NCBI GenBank assembly: GCA_027943335.1
Contig: BSBK01006386.1
Location: forward strand, 62,001 to 126,000
Source: Chamaecyparis obtusa
Taxonomy: Eukaryota; Streptophyta; Pinopsida; Cupressales; Cupressaceae
Reading direction: 5' to 3'
Length of the DNA: 64,000 nt
A program made the translations under genes and the position numbers. The stretch's first letter is position 1. Each line of letters begins with the position of its first letter. A model generated the notes under the pieces. It was not told the DNA's origin, ran no database searches, and saw nothing but the letters and a program-made list of their open reading frames with translations. Below are positions 50,665-61,653 of this stretch, piece after piece.

Positions 50665-52032
50665 CTAATCATTATTAAGATAAAACAAGTTACCTTTCGA
50701 TTGTGCTCCAGTTCCAACAAGTCTTCCTCCATCATCAAATATTTTTACTTTCTTTCTCTCAAAAGCAACTCGGTGACCAGAATTGTTTAGCTCTGCCACA
50801 CTTAGCAAATTATAGTTTAGTCCTTCTACCCAATAAGAATTATCACATTTTATTCTATCATTTATCATCAGGGATCCTTTTCCTCTAACCATACAGGGTG
50901 TATCATTACCCATCTTTACAGGTCCTCCCTTGTATTGCTCAAGATGATCAAATTTTTCATCATCACCAGTCATGTGATGTGTACAACCACTATCTATGAT
51001 CCATGTATTATTTTTATTTACTTTAGAAATCAGTGTTGTTTCTACATACCTCTCTTCTTCCTCTAAATCATCCTTCATCGCAAGAAATACAACTTCCACA
51101 TCATCATCTGAATCACTATCAGTATCATTGTCATCAGTAATGTAATAAGCCTTTTTACCTTTGTCATTATTGTCTTGGTTGTATCTATTGTAGTGTCGGT
51201 AACTTCTATTGCTTCTTCTCCTATAGCTTCCTTCACCAGATCGATCTTTGTTTTTGTCATCTTCCTTCCTATTTGGGCATATAGTAGCAATATAACCAAC
51301 TTCCTTATAGTTAAAACATGCTAAAGGTAATTTACCTCTATATCTTCCTTTACCTTTAGGTAATCTTCTGGCCATAAGAGCTTCAAGTTCATCAAGCTCA
51401 TTATCAATATTGCTATCATTATCATCATGTCTACTACTAGACTTACCAATCTTCAGAGAACTCATGAAAGTAGACTCAACAGTCAGTACAACACTATTAT
51501 CATAGTTATTAAGCTCAAATGTAGTCAGCTTACCAATCAGATTGTCAAGTGAGAGATTATTACCAGGTGCAGATTGCATTTCATGGATTGCAGATATTCT
51601 GATTGCATAAAATAGTAATAAGGTTCTAAGAATTTTGCTTATCATTGTGTCTTCTTGAATAACACCATCAGATCCTCTTATAGCATTAAAAACTTCTTTT
51701 ATTCTATTTATATACTGCACTATCTTTTCACCTTCTTTCATCTTCATATCATCGAATCTTCCTCTTAAGCTTTCAGCTCTGGCTCTTTTGACATTAACAT
51801 CACGACTATAAATTTGATCAAGTTTATCCCACATCTTCTTAGTAGTAGTACAGTCCTTGATATCTTCAAATTTGGCATTTGTTAGGGCAGCAACAATATC
51901 CATCATAGTAACATTATGCTCATGCCTGTCTCTTAGTTGATCAAGGGTCAAGGGACTAGTGGACGGTGCAAGGTAGCCATTTTCCATTAGTCTAAGGGCA
52001 TAATTTCCAATTCCACATACATGCAGCTTCAT
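50665..52032 (-). pseudogene. Copia gag and protease, 455-residue open frame with damaged start and zinc knuckle
   Basis: Residues ~1-180 are the copia capsid-type region (MWDKLDQIYSRDVNVKRAR, then MKEGEKIVQYINRIKEVFNA). A zinc-knuckle position at ~239-252 reads CFNYKEVGYIATIC; the canonical C-x2-C-x4-H-x4-C has lost its second Cys (Tyr) and His (Tyr). An Asp/Glu-rich spacer follows, then the protease active site WIIDSGCTHHMTGD (D-S-G at 347-349) and LLSVAELNNSGHRVAF. The original start was probably an ATG at 52090-52092 (KLNKDNFIIW), cut off by a TAA just before this frame. Integrase follows after a stop at 50665. This is the best-preserved coding piece in the window. Confidence 0.88.
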
Positions 52033-52145
52033 TTAGCTTTGCCATATTATGAAGTTATCCTTGTTTAGCTTTGGCACTTCCCTCTTATACATTTTGTGAT
52101 CTTTGTACTGAAGTCCTTAAAAATCTATTCCAAGCAACCAAACAG

Positions 52146-52157
52146 CTTTGATACCAA
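52146..52157 (-). other. Copia primer-binding site (initiator-Met type)
   Basis: On the minus strand the LTR end CTAACA is followed by at and then tggtatcaaagc. One base differs from TGGTATCAGAGC, the usual site in plant copia elements. Confidence 0.85.
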
Positions 52158-52158
52158 T

Positions 52159-53682
52159 TGTTAGAATAACTAAGAGGGGGGGGGGGGGGGGGGGTGAATT
52201 AGTTATCCATAGTCCCAATACAAAATGTATATCCAAAAACAAATTACTTAAACTTTTGCAGCTCAGGAACATAAAATAGTATTATGTCTGTACTTTTACC
52301 TATCTGTGCTTTTACCAATTACCAGTTAATACCATATAGTGATTACCGATCAAATCCAATATGCACCATGAAAAATATGATAACAAACAATCATCACAAT
52401 CAACACATAACACAAAAGATTTAACGTGGAAACCCTGTGAAGGGAAAAACCTCTTGGGACCGACAACCCAAAAAATTTTCATTCTTCTAAAGTGAGGTCG
52501 ATGAAGACCCAACCCTGTTAAAGGTTACAAACACACTATGAGGTGTGACCTTGTTAGATGATTTTAGACCAAAAATTATCATCCAACCAACATTCACTAT
52601 GGGGTTGACAGGATAACAAATGTACACTCTATGAATGACATTACAAGAATTTCTAGTCCACTCAGTTAAGAGATTTATTTGATTACAAAGGTTAAAATGT
52701 AACAGCAAGTGATCTGATTATAATACAACTTCAATTGCAGATTATCATATCTATGTTATGCTCATTCAAATCCTCTAATCAATTAATAGATCAATTCTAT
52801 TTCAATAATATTTAGTAACTTACTGTCACTCGATAATCACTTTCTGATGCTCGGTAATCTTTGCAGTTTAGTTCTCTTTAACCAGTCTTATTAGGCATGC
52901 ATGAAGCTTGTTCATGTGTTATCACTGTAGTCTCCTTCTTCCAGCGTAAGTTTCATCATGAAACCCTAGTCTCTTAAGTAGACAAGTAAACCATTTTTAA
53001 TTCCATCCATCAGATTTTTTCGCTTAATCTCCTTCATTGATTTTTTCCACTTAAACCTTCCTCAGTTGATATGTCAATAACACATTTTGTTTTAATCCCT
53101 TAGATCTTCTTTGAATTATGTTAGCCGTTGATCTTTGTAACAAACATTATCTCTAACACTGAGTTTGAGGTACTTTCTAGCTCATTAATCTTTATCAGCT
53201 AAACTAATCATTTAGTTCTTTTCTTCTGCTTGGTTAACAAAGAAATGCATCGGTGAACACAAGCTAGTTTATAGTGTGCTCAGTATACACTACACTGCTT
53301 GGTGTATACTAAAATGCTTCTTTAACTGACCACACTGCTTTGTGCATTTTTTCTCTATCCTTCATCATAGATGAATGCAACATAATCAAGTCAATAACAT
53401 AAGGTCATAGACTCATCGATAAGTTACCCAATGTATTCCTTATCCTTATCTTTCATCTGTATCTTCCTCATGTATATATATCTATTCTTCATCTCTTTTT
53501 CTTCTCCTTTCTATAGATGTTTGGGTATAGTAACTCACAAGATAAGTACTGTCAAAACTAGTTGACATCAATGACAACATATTACTGATTTAATCATCTT
53601 ACATATCTAATCAGCAACTCAGTGATCTTAAATCGTAGATCTTTAAGTCATACAGTTTATTCAAATAAGTTGTAGTTCATCA
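52159..53682 (-). repeat. Copia 5' LTR
   Basis: 1524 bases, TG...CA, matching the other LTR. It contains a 19-base G run (52176-52194) and a short duplication (ctgtacttttacctat / ctgtgcttttac, about 52288-52315) that are absent from the other copy. Frames 52312-52512 and 52487-52708 recur in the other LTR (43917-44117, 44026-44313) only because the LTRs are duplicates. Confidence 0.92.
52176..52194 (+). repeat. Homopolymer of 19 G
   Basis: The other LTR has 6 G at this place. It is either a real slippage expansion or an assembly/sequencing artefact. Confidence 0.9.
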
Positions 53683-54705
53683 AACTCCTGCTAAAGTTGG
53701 TCTTTATCCTCTCTCAACAATTGTAGCTCTACTTGCATGGGTATGAATATATCTTTGTGTCATCTAGGATCTCATTATGCCTCATATCTAACTTGAGAGG
53801 ATGATGGTATGCACGATGCTATGGTGATGTCTCTCATAAAATAACTCACAAAGTGTCTCCATCCCTCGACACCAACTAGAACATACATAATATTAATAAA
53901 ATTATAATTATACATGTATACCAATTTAAACTTAATCAATTCTAGCTATCCATACTTGAATCTCCTGCATGATAGTTAGGATTGACAGTAGCTAAAAATA
54001 TTGGGGCTTTCCCTTGGGATTATGTTGGGGGCATGGAATGGATAAACTCTCTACACTCTCAAAGACAAACATCTCTTGAGGGAGGAATCTCTAAGGAGAC
54101 TATTGGTTGTTAACTCCGTAGAGGGGTATCATCTACTCCCCCTATGGGCTCCTTCTCCATTGCATCATAGTCCTTTTCCATGGGTGTCACCTCCAACTTA
54201 TCTCCTACCTTCTCATCATCTATTTCCTCCTCTCTTGGATACTCATCATCCTCATCATCATCATCATTCCCAGCTACTCTATGTTGTTATCTAAAGAAAA
54301 ACCTTGGATCTTTAGTAGGATAGCCTATTGGAAATATGGGGGTGATCCCCTCTATGTTGAGGTATCTGAGGTAGTCTCTAGTCACACCCACATCACTCAT
54401 TGTGGTTTCTACCTCAGTATCTTGATCTCCTTATAAATATATATCCTCCAAACCATCCATAACAGGTCATTCTATAGTCTCATGCCTCTCTATATATCTC
54501 TAGCCATGGGAATATCAGAGCACTGGTGAAGGAGGAGTCTATGTTAGACCAAAAAGGAACATCACTCTATCAAAAGAGTAAGGCACCACTATGTAGTTGT
54601 GCCTCTCCTCCAGATATCTATGTCTCTTCATGCATCTCATATGAACATCAGTATCTCTCCAATTTGATATGTGTTTGTACGTGTTATCTCTATTTGAGGA
54701 TTAGA
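53683..54705 (-). pseudogene. PMD-type pseudogene, acidic middle/C-terminal part
   Basis: The minus strand carries coding-like text with stops: TRDYLRYLNIEGITPIFPIG, then NDDDDEDDEYPREEEIDDEK and a Thr/Pro/Glu-rich tail. The plus-strand Pro/His frame at 54076-54294 is the antisense of the acidic run. This lies between the PMD-like region and the Ser/Arg tail left of the copia insertion. The acidic, low-complexity tail is compatible with plant-mobile-domain proteins but not diagnostic. Confidence 0.5.
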
Positions 54706-55974
54706 TGTTGTCATTAGTATCAATTAGATCAGTCAGTTAGCTAAGCTGATCAGTTGGTAAAAGATGGAATAAGAAGCTATATAAGCTAGTTGGTTAAACC
54801 TACAAAGCCTTCATACCGAGAAGTCACAAGGTAGAACTGAAAGCTAAATGTATACAGGCTTAATCAAGTATCGAGTACGTTTACTAAGCATTAGAGTATA
54901 CCAAGCACCGAGTCAGTAAACACTGAGCACTCTACACACTGAGCATCAGGCTATTTATCGAACAGAGAAGGTTGTGTTTACCGAGTTATTTAGGAAATGA
55001 TATAGTAATTAGTAAAGGCACATTTATCTATGCAAATAGTTTACATGGATTCATAAAACTTTTTACCAAGATCGAGGCTTATTTATTATAGATGTAATTA
55101 TTAAATGTTGTGATGATTCCTTTGTAATAGTTAGATCTAGGTTAATTTTGTACATCGTAGATCTTAGGTTTTCTAAGATGTTGTAAACTTAATTAGGTCA
55201 TAGAAATTTTCTATATGATTATAAATGATGTCATTTTGACATAAGTAAGGGAGAACAATCAAGAAGGAGATCATGAAGTAGTAGCCACCTTCAAAACATT
55301 GGAATTTAGACAAGGTTTACATGACAAAGCAGTTATTAGAGTTAGTATTTAGTTTATCTAGAAATATACAAGGCTACCAAGAAGAAAAAAGAGAATTTTA
55401 CTACACATCAAGGTGATATTTATTTAGTATATCATAGATCTGATTCAGAAAAGTCATAGTTGTCATTTACAAATATTTTCTATTATCTTCTAATCATTAT
55501 AGAAGAGTTATAAATCTCCTAACAGAGTAGACTTAATAGTCTGATTGTAAATCTCTTAACCGAGTGCACTCTTAATTGGTGTTGCTAAAATCATTTCACA
55601 ACGTAGATCTAATCAATCTAAAGTTACTCCTAATAGGGTAAGATCACCAAAAGTGATCACACTTGTAGGCTTAACCGACATACTTTATTATCTGCAGTTG
55701 TGAAGAATTTGTGGGTGTCGTCCCTACCACAGTTTTTCCCTTATAACAAGGGTTTCTGCATAACCAAAATTCATGTGTCATGAGTTACATTTCATGAATG
55801 TTTTATTGTTTATTTTCATGCACTTTACATCTACAAAGTTATTTGAATGTATGCTGCAAATAATGGAATCAGCTAGTTAGATAGAGACTATCATTGCAAA
55901 TTGTTTATTCAATAAAAATTTTTGAGGGTGTTGATTCACCCCTCCCCTCTCAGTACTTTATCTTTCTTATCCCA
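54706..55974 (+). mobile_element. Solo or truncated LTR related to the copia LTR, opposite orientation
   Basis: The right end reads gattcacccctcccctctcag, matching the minus-strand end of the neighbouring copia LTRs (gattcaccccccctctcag). Upstream there is cctaccacagtttttccctta...caagggtttctgcataac, the usual segment before the end of such LTRs, and the left end resembles the copia LTR start region (gttgtcattagtatcaa). No internal domain or target duplication was found, so it may be a solo LTR of a related family inserted into the PMD pseudogene. Ends are approximate. Confidence 0.55.
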
Positions 55975-56830
55975 ATGGTATGGTCTCCATATGATATTAG
56001 TTTCCTATAATTGATCCATGGTGATCCTCCAATATACTAGATCTCTAAACTACCACATCCCACTCAATGGATATCCAAAGGCTTGTGTCTCACTGTCAAA
56101 AGTGTACATACCAATAGGTTCTATATTTGATATCTCACAAATTTTCAAAGCTCATAGTATAAGTGGGCTAGCATACTCCTACTCCATGAGTATAGTACCT
56201 AGTGTCTCTCCATCCTACAAACTACATGTGCCAATAGTGTCAAGAACATAGTACCCTTTGTATCAAGAGAAACTACAATGAAACAATGCACAATAATATC
56301 TTCCTGTTCAAAGGTACCTCACTCATTGCATGAAATATTTCCTTCAGCTAAATATAATAATTTTGAGTGCAAAGATGAGATCATTCACAATAGTACCTTT
56401 GATCTCTCTCAATATCTACATCATCTCTATTCATGAGGAATCTCACCATCCATCACTAGACAAGCAGTTGTAGAATCCTATATACATCTTCCAGAGTCAC
56501 TTTCATATCACCATAAGGTAGATGGAATGTACATGTATCCTCATTTCATCTCTCCATCAATTCCATCAACATGTCTTGGTAAAATCAGATCTGGGGCCGA
56601 TGATATACCTAATACAGACCAAAATCTCTCGATAGTTGTACATCCTATGGCTATAGTGAAGAATATTATGGTCACAGGATCATCATGGTCTTTATGGAAT
56701 AGTGTTCCCACAATGTTGGCATGTACTACAATCACATATCAACAAGACTCTATCAGTACATCATCTCAATCAATTGAAATCTATCAACAATATAGAAACC
56801 AAAAACACCTAGGTACAAGTTAAATTCCTA
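55975..56830 (-). pseudogene. Plant mobile domain (PMD) pseudogene, domain region
   Basis: On the minus strand, with frame changes and stops, the text reads TFHLPYGDMKVTLEDVYRIL (56530-56471), then near 56.2-56.0 kb SMLAHLYYEL, FVRYQ, NLLVCTLLTV and WINYRKL. These match the order of conserved parts of the plant mobile domain, in which 'GEMT-TLEDV' is followed by a 'LAHLYRxL...GC-LLQ-WAWE' segment. Upstream is an open piece at 56541-56735. PMD proteins occur both as host genes and inside transposons; which this was cannot be told. The pseudogene is interrupted by an LTR remnant (54706-55974) and the copia element (43793-53682). Confidence 0.6.
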
Positions 56831-57356
56831 GGTATAGGTTGACTTCCAGGGTATTGGTTAAAATTCTTCCTAGGTATAATCTAAATTCCTGGGTAGAGAT
56901 CAAATTTCTAGGTTTATAGCTAAAAAAACATCATGACATCACTACAATCAAGATCCTGCATCCACAATGAAAGGACAAGAATGCCTGAAAACAAGGTAAA
57001 CCATGAGAATCAAGGCATACATCATTTAGGGGAACACCATCCACACTGATTTACTTAGGACCTATAGTCTCATCGGCTCTAATGCTATCTTCCTCAACAT
57101 TTTTTCCTTATAGCTTCTTCTTTCTTCTTCATAAGAGCACAATAAAGGAAAGAATCACAAATGACCTTCTCAAAAGGTAATAACTAACTTATATATGCAC
57201 TTTTAGAATTAGTTATCTTTTTTTATTTTCTATCTAACTTTTCTAGATAATTCTCTTTATTAATATCCTCTATGTAATCATTTGATCATAACTTGAGCTA
57301 GGAAGCTTTGATCTCCACACCATTATAGGATCTAGAATCATGATTCATGTCCTTAC
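56831..57356. other. Noncoding interval left of LARD2
   Basis: No gene recognised. It contains three echoes of ctaggtataggttgaattcc-like text (56,810-56,920). It ends with CTTAC, the left copy of the LARD2 target duplication. Confidence 0.5.
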
Positions 57357-59409
57357 TGTTATACACTAAGTTTTGCACCTTGTTCAAGCTCTCTTAGTCT
57401 TGATAACCCAGTATAACATGGGAATCATCTCCAGGTTGTGGGACCTATGCTAACTAAGATGAGACCTCCAGGTTCTAGGCTGGTTCCTCTTGGATAATCA
57501 CCTTAATTTTCTTCTTTAACAGGAAAGTAAATTCTTGAAGGGAAAGGGATAGAAGGAATGTTGAAGGGAAATGACTGAAAGAAAACTACCTACTAGGTGA
57601 TACACCAAAATGAAATGAACACAATATATTGACCAAATTAGCATGAAATCTCTTAGATCTAATCAAACACAATCCTTCTAAATAGGCTTGCATAAGTGTT
57701 TCACAAAGAGGTCTGAACAAAAGACATAGACTATGACCTGCAAGCAAATGTTCTCTTCAGCAAAAGGGTACAAGAATGAGACAAGGTAGCTAGGGGATGA
57801 ACAAAATCCACAAAACTATCTAAATCAGATCAAACACAATAGTACACAAATAAGATGAAAGGAAGAAGGGCTCTAGAACTCCAAGATTCTCTAACAAAGC
57901 CAGTATATTATACCCAATAAGAGAAATAAAGACAAGGGAAAGACCTAAGGGCAAAATAAATGCCACAGAAAGCCTCTATTAAGTTTGATAAATCAATGAA
58001 AGATTAAAAAATGTCAGAGTCAAAGGGTAGAATAAATGCCATAGATAACTCCTAAGAAACAAAACCTCTCTTTTACAATTGTAAACTCTGAGCTCTAAAA
58101 GCTCCAAAAAACTAATATATACATCTCCCTTTGCACGCAGGCTGAAGTCAAACTTTTAGGGTTACATAGATTTTCATATAATAATAGAAACCCTAACTCT
58201 GTCACTTCTGATCATAAATGTCTCCTTGAAATATCTTGGTCGATCATATGTATGTTTGCATGTCTTTCCAATCACCATAATTGTGTGTAGGTGAGCCGCC
58301 TTGATCGATCTACTTTGTTGTAAGTTGAAAACCTCACGCCACCGCCATGACCTATCTCTACAAGTCAGGCTCATCATGAATGTTCAAATCTAATCCTCGT
58401 AGATATTTCCTACTTGCAATTGTCCTGAAAACATCAATTCCAAGCTACCCCTTCTTTTTTTGTTCGCGATTCATCGCAACAAACTGACATGACCCCTGCA
58501 AAAAAAAATTCAAAAGTTGGCCCTAATGGCTAACTAATCAAATTTTAAAACATGGCCGTCAATCACATGCTTCTTGACAAATCAAATAGTCCTCGAAATT
58601 CACCACAACAGTCAACAAGCCCCTTAAAAAGTCTATGGCCACATCACCAACTTGGAAACCAAACCTCGTGCGTATCCTACCACTTGTCACTCTTTTATTT
58701 TCTTTCGACTACTTTATCAGCTCTGACATCCACCAACTCCTCTAACCACTTTTATCACTTTTCAAATTGGATGGTAGTCGCATGATTGCAAAGGGGAAGA
58801 ACATTCCTTGTGATCAAGCAACAACCATCGATCATGGTCACATTTTAACCACTTTGGCTTTGAATAACTACATTGTAAGGAAGATCGACAGTTGTCGCAT
58901 GATCTCATGGAAAAAGATTAAGATTTAATAAAATGTGACAACTGTCGATTAAAAGGAGATTAACCCCTCTTAATCAGATGCTAAAACATTAGAAAAAATT
59001 AACCGCTTAGGACCTTAAGAAACTGGGCCCACCATGGCAGATGGCAATCAGTCGCAGGTGCATGAATAAGAAAAGCTGATGCCAGAGAATAAGTGTACAT
59101 ATGTGAAGAGGAAAAAAATGTCCAAGGGTTTCGAGACTTCAACAAAAGTAACGAGGAGGCTGAAAACATAGAGGGGTTTTGTACTGAGACAACTTTTATG
59201 AAACCCCCGACATAACAATAGTTATTTCCTGCAGACCTTCAAACTTGGATATCTCTCTAATTTTTTTGATTAAGAACATGTGATCAGAACCAGATCATGG
59301 TGACACATTGAATAACATGGGGCTAAGGGTGCAAACCATAAAATCTTGTGGATCTCCTTCACCAAGCAAAAACAAGCCAAAATTGTATGATAGGAAATTT
59401 TGGGTAACA
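57357..59409 (-). repeat. LARD2 3' LTR
   Basis: Direct copy of 61654-63705. Short frames (58174-58377, 58552-58785) recur in the other LTR and have no domain. Confidence 0.92.
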
Positions 59410-59634
59410 TTTTGGCGATTTCTGCTAGATGTTAGCCTGCTAGACATGGAAACCAGTGACCTTAATACAATCCATTGGGCATAGGGGTCATCTTACAAAC
59501 AAAAAAACTTTCTTGATAGAGAGAGGAACAAAAATTGTGCTCGAGCACTTCTTGGAAAATAGGGAAACTAACCTAGAAAACTGGAAGAAAGCAGGAAAAC
59601 TAACCTACTCTAGACTAACCAGTACAACAAATGG

Positions 59635-61386
59635 TTAAACAAAACCATTCAATGGTATGTTGAAGTAGCCACCCTTCCTCATTAGGACACTTTGCATTGG
59701 ACACATGAGGATAGCTACAAAGATATGAGGCATACAAAAATTTGTCAAACAATTATGAACTGCCTTTGCAAAAATAGGATCAAGTTTACCTTCCTCTAAT
59801 TGATCATATGAAGAGGCCTCGATAAAATCCTTCTGGGCCAAGTATCTAATAGGGAAGCCTCTCAAAAGTCTGAAGGTGAGACTTTCCTTGATGGTTTCTT
59901 CTTTATCTTGATGGTTTCCCTTTATTATGGATAGCCATGCCAACTCGTCCTCTATAGTCAGGGGACTGTCATCCTCCTCTTTTAAACATGCTAAGAGCTC
60001 ATCAAAGTTGTCAATATCCTGAAGAACCCTAGGAATGACTAGCTCTTTATAATCAAGATCCACACACAAGCCTCCTATGATGCTCTCCAAATAACCTTTG
60101 TTGAGGCTCTGGTTATCTTCTGCATATTGGGAAGTCTCCTCTTCAAAGATGAGATCAAGCTCATGAATCAGCATATCCTTAAGATCAATCTCTTCTAGCT
60201 GCTGCAATTCTATAGAGGTGGCTATGATCATAACCTTTTCATTTTTCTCAACACAACTAGGCAGCTCTTTTAAAAAGGACATGGCATCTTCCCTTGCATT
60301 GATCTCTTGTTGATGGTGAGCCTTTTGTTCTGATTGACCTTCAGCCATAGGTAATGGCATGGTCTCTTCTTCATCAACAAAGAGGGGTAGCTCATTAAAC
60401 AATTTAACCAAGAGCTCGGGCTGGGTATCAATCTCCACCTCCTCACCTTGTTGTCTCACCTTATCACATTCATCACTCAACACTGATACCTTAGATTTCC
60501 TATCCTCCTCATCACATGAAAGCTCATTTACCACAGGTCCTTTCTTAGACACTAGACCGATATCTTTGAAAAGACTTGGCATCTGATAGCCAGGAGGCAG
60601 AGTCCATTGGGGTCACTATGGTAGTTCATCATCTTGAGAGGCCAGAGGGGCCTCTTGGGATGAATAATTTTCTTGAACAGACTGCTCTTGTAGGGTGGTA
60701 GACTGAATCTCAAGTATAGGCTCTTGGAAATAACTTTTTTCCTTAAAACTTGGGATGTGAAATTGAGAGGGCCTAGGGGGAGACATAGAAGGCATAGACA
60801 AATGATCCTTCCAGCTTGGGATCTTAGGTTTAAGAGCCTCTTGTTAAACAATTCATGATCTCAATCTTGCTGTCTTAATACTAGCTTGGTGATTAATCTC
60901 TTCTTGAAATTTTCTTATTTTTTGCTCATCAACAAGAGCCTCTGCCACTTGGTAGGGAACTGACCCTTGCTCATAACTTTGAGCTTCTATTCCCTGCTGC
61001 TCCCTGATCTTAGACACTTGCTTAATCAAATCAAGCAACATATTCTTTGTGTTTTCTTGCTCTTTCATTAAGTCTGAGCTATGAGTATGCTGCCAACTAG
61101 GCTGAGAAGGGGTGGGTGGGTGGCAAGCATGATGAAGTAGTTGGCCTTGCATTTTTTGTTGTGCCCTTTGTGTCCATGAACCTTCTTGTTGAAGGGCTTG
61201 CTTATAATCTTGTACAAGGGAATACTCATTAGGGGCATACTGGATATATTGATAGCCTTATATCATATGTAAGCTTGGGGTAAAAGTAGGCTTTGGGAGA
61301 TTTTCATAAGGCTGATGATTGGCCCATTAAGCATTATCCACAAAATAAGATGGTGAGTAACCTAACTATCCATAATAACTTGACAT
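59635..61386 (-). pseudogene. LARD-family ORF of unknown function, least damaged copy
   Basis: One frame of 584 codons runs from an ATG at 61384-61386 to the stop at 59635. It is interrupted by only a few in-frame stops; the open pieces 60853-61152, 60616-60801 and 59635-60582 are in phase. The last piece is 315 residues and uninterrupted: MPSLFKDIGLVSKKGPV at its start, acidic throughout, with LLVKLFNELPLFVDEEETMP, MLIHELDLIFEEETSQY, NFDELLACLKEEDDSPL and LMRKGGYFNIPLNGFV at the end. It aligns with the LARD1 frame over its length. The N-terminal region has a coiled-coil-like stretch (MKEQENTKNMLLDLIKQVSK). No zinc knuckle, nuclease or polymerase motif. Function unknown; conservation between two diverged copies argues that it was once a selected protein, probably structural. 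Confidence 0.75.
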
Positions 61387-61631
61387 GTCTACTCATGTAG
61401 TTAGCTAGAATTTTGAATATGAAAGATTTGAAACATACCAGCACTTGATCTTTAAAACTAGTAGGCCTTCCAGGGTTGCCAGATATGCAACAAAGTGACT
61501 TCTTCTAGGTCTGTAGTATGTTATCAGCATATCAGAGATAACATATCTTTTGCAAATAAAATTATTTTGTTGTAGTCAAAATTTTTATGGCCATAGCTGG
61601 GTTGTCCTTGAATATAAATCTGATCTGTGTA

Positions 61632-61650
61632 GTCCCACCGAGCGTGCTAG
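61632..61650 (-). other. LARD2 primer-site-like string, mutated
   Basis: On the minus strand the LTR end TATAACA is followed by attctagcacgctcggtgggact, corresponding to LARD1's attttggcatgcctgatgggacc. The TGG start has become TAG. Confidence 0.5.
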
Positions 61651-61653
61651 AAT

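Noticed and set aside
54076..54294. Pro/His-rich 72-codon plus-strand frame
   Set aside because: It is the antisense of the Asp/Glu-rich tail of the PMD pseudogene.
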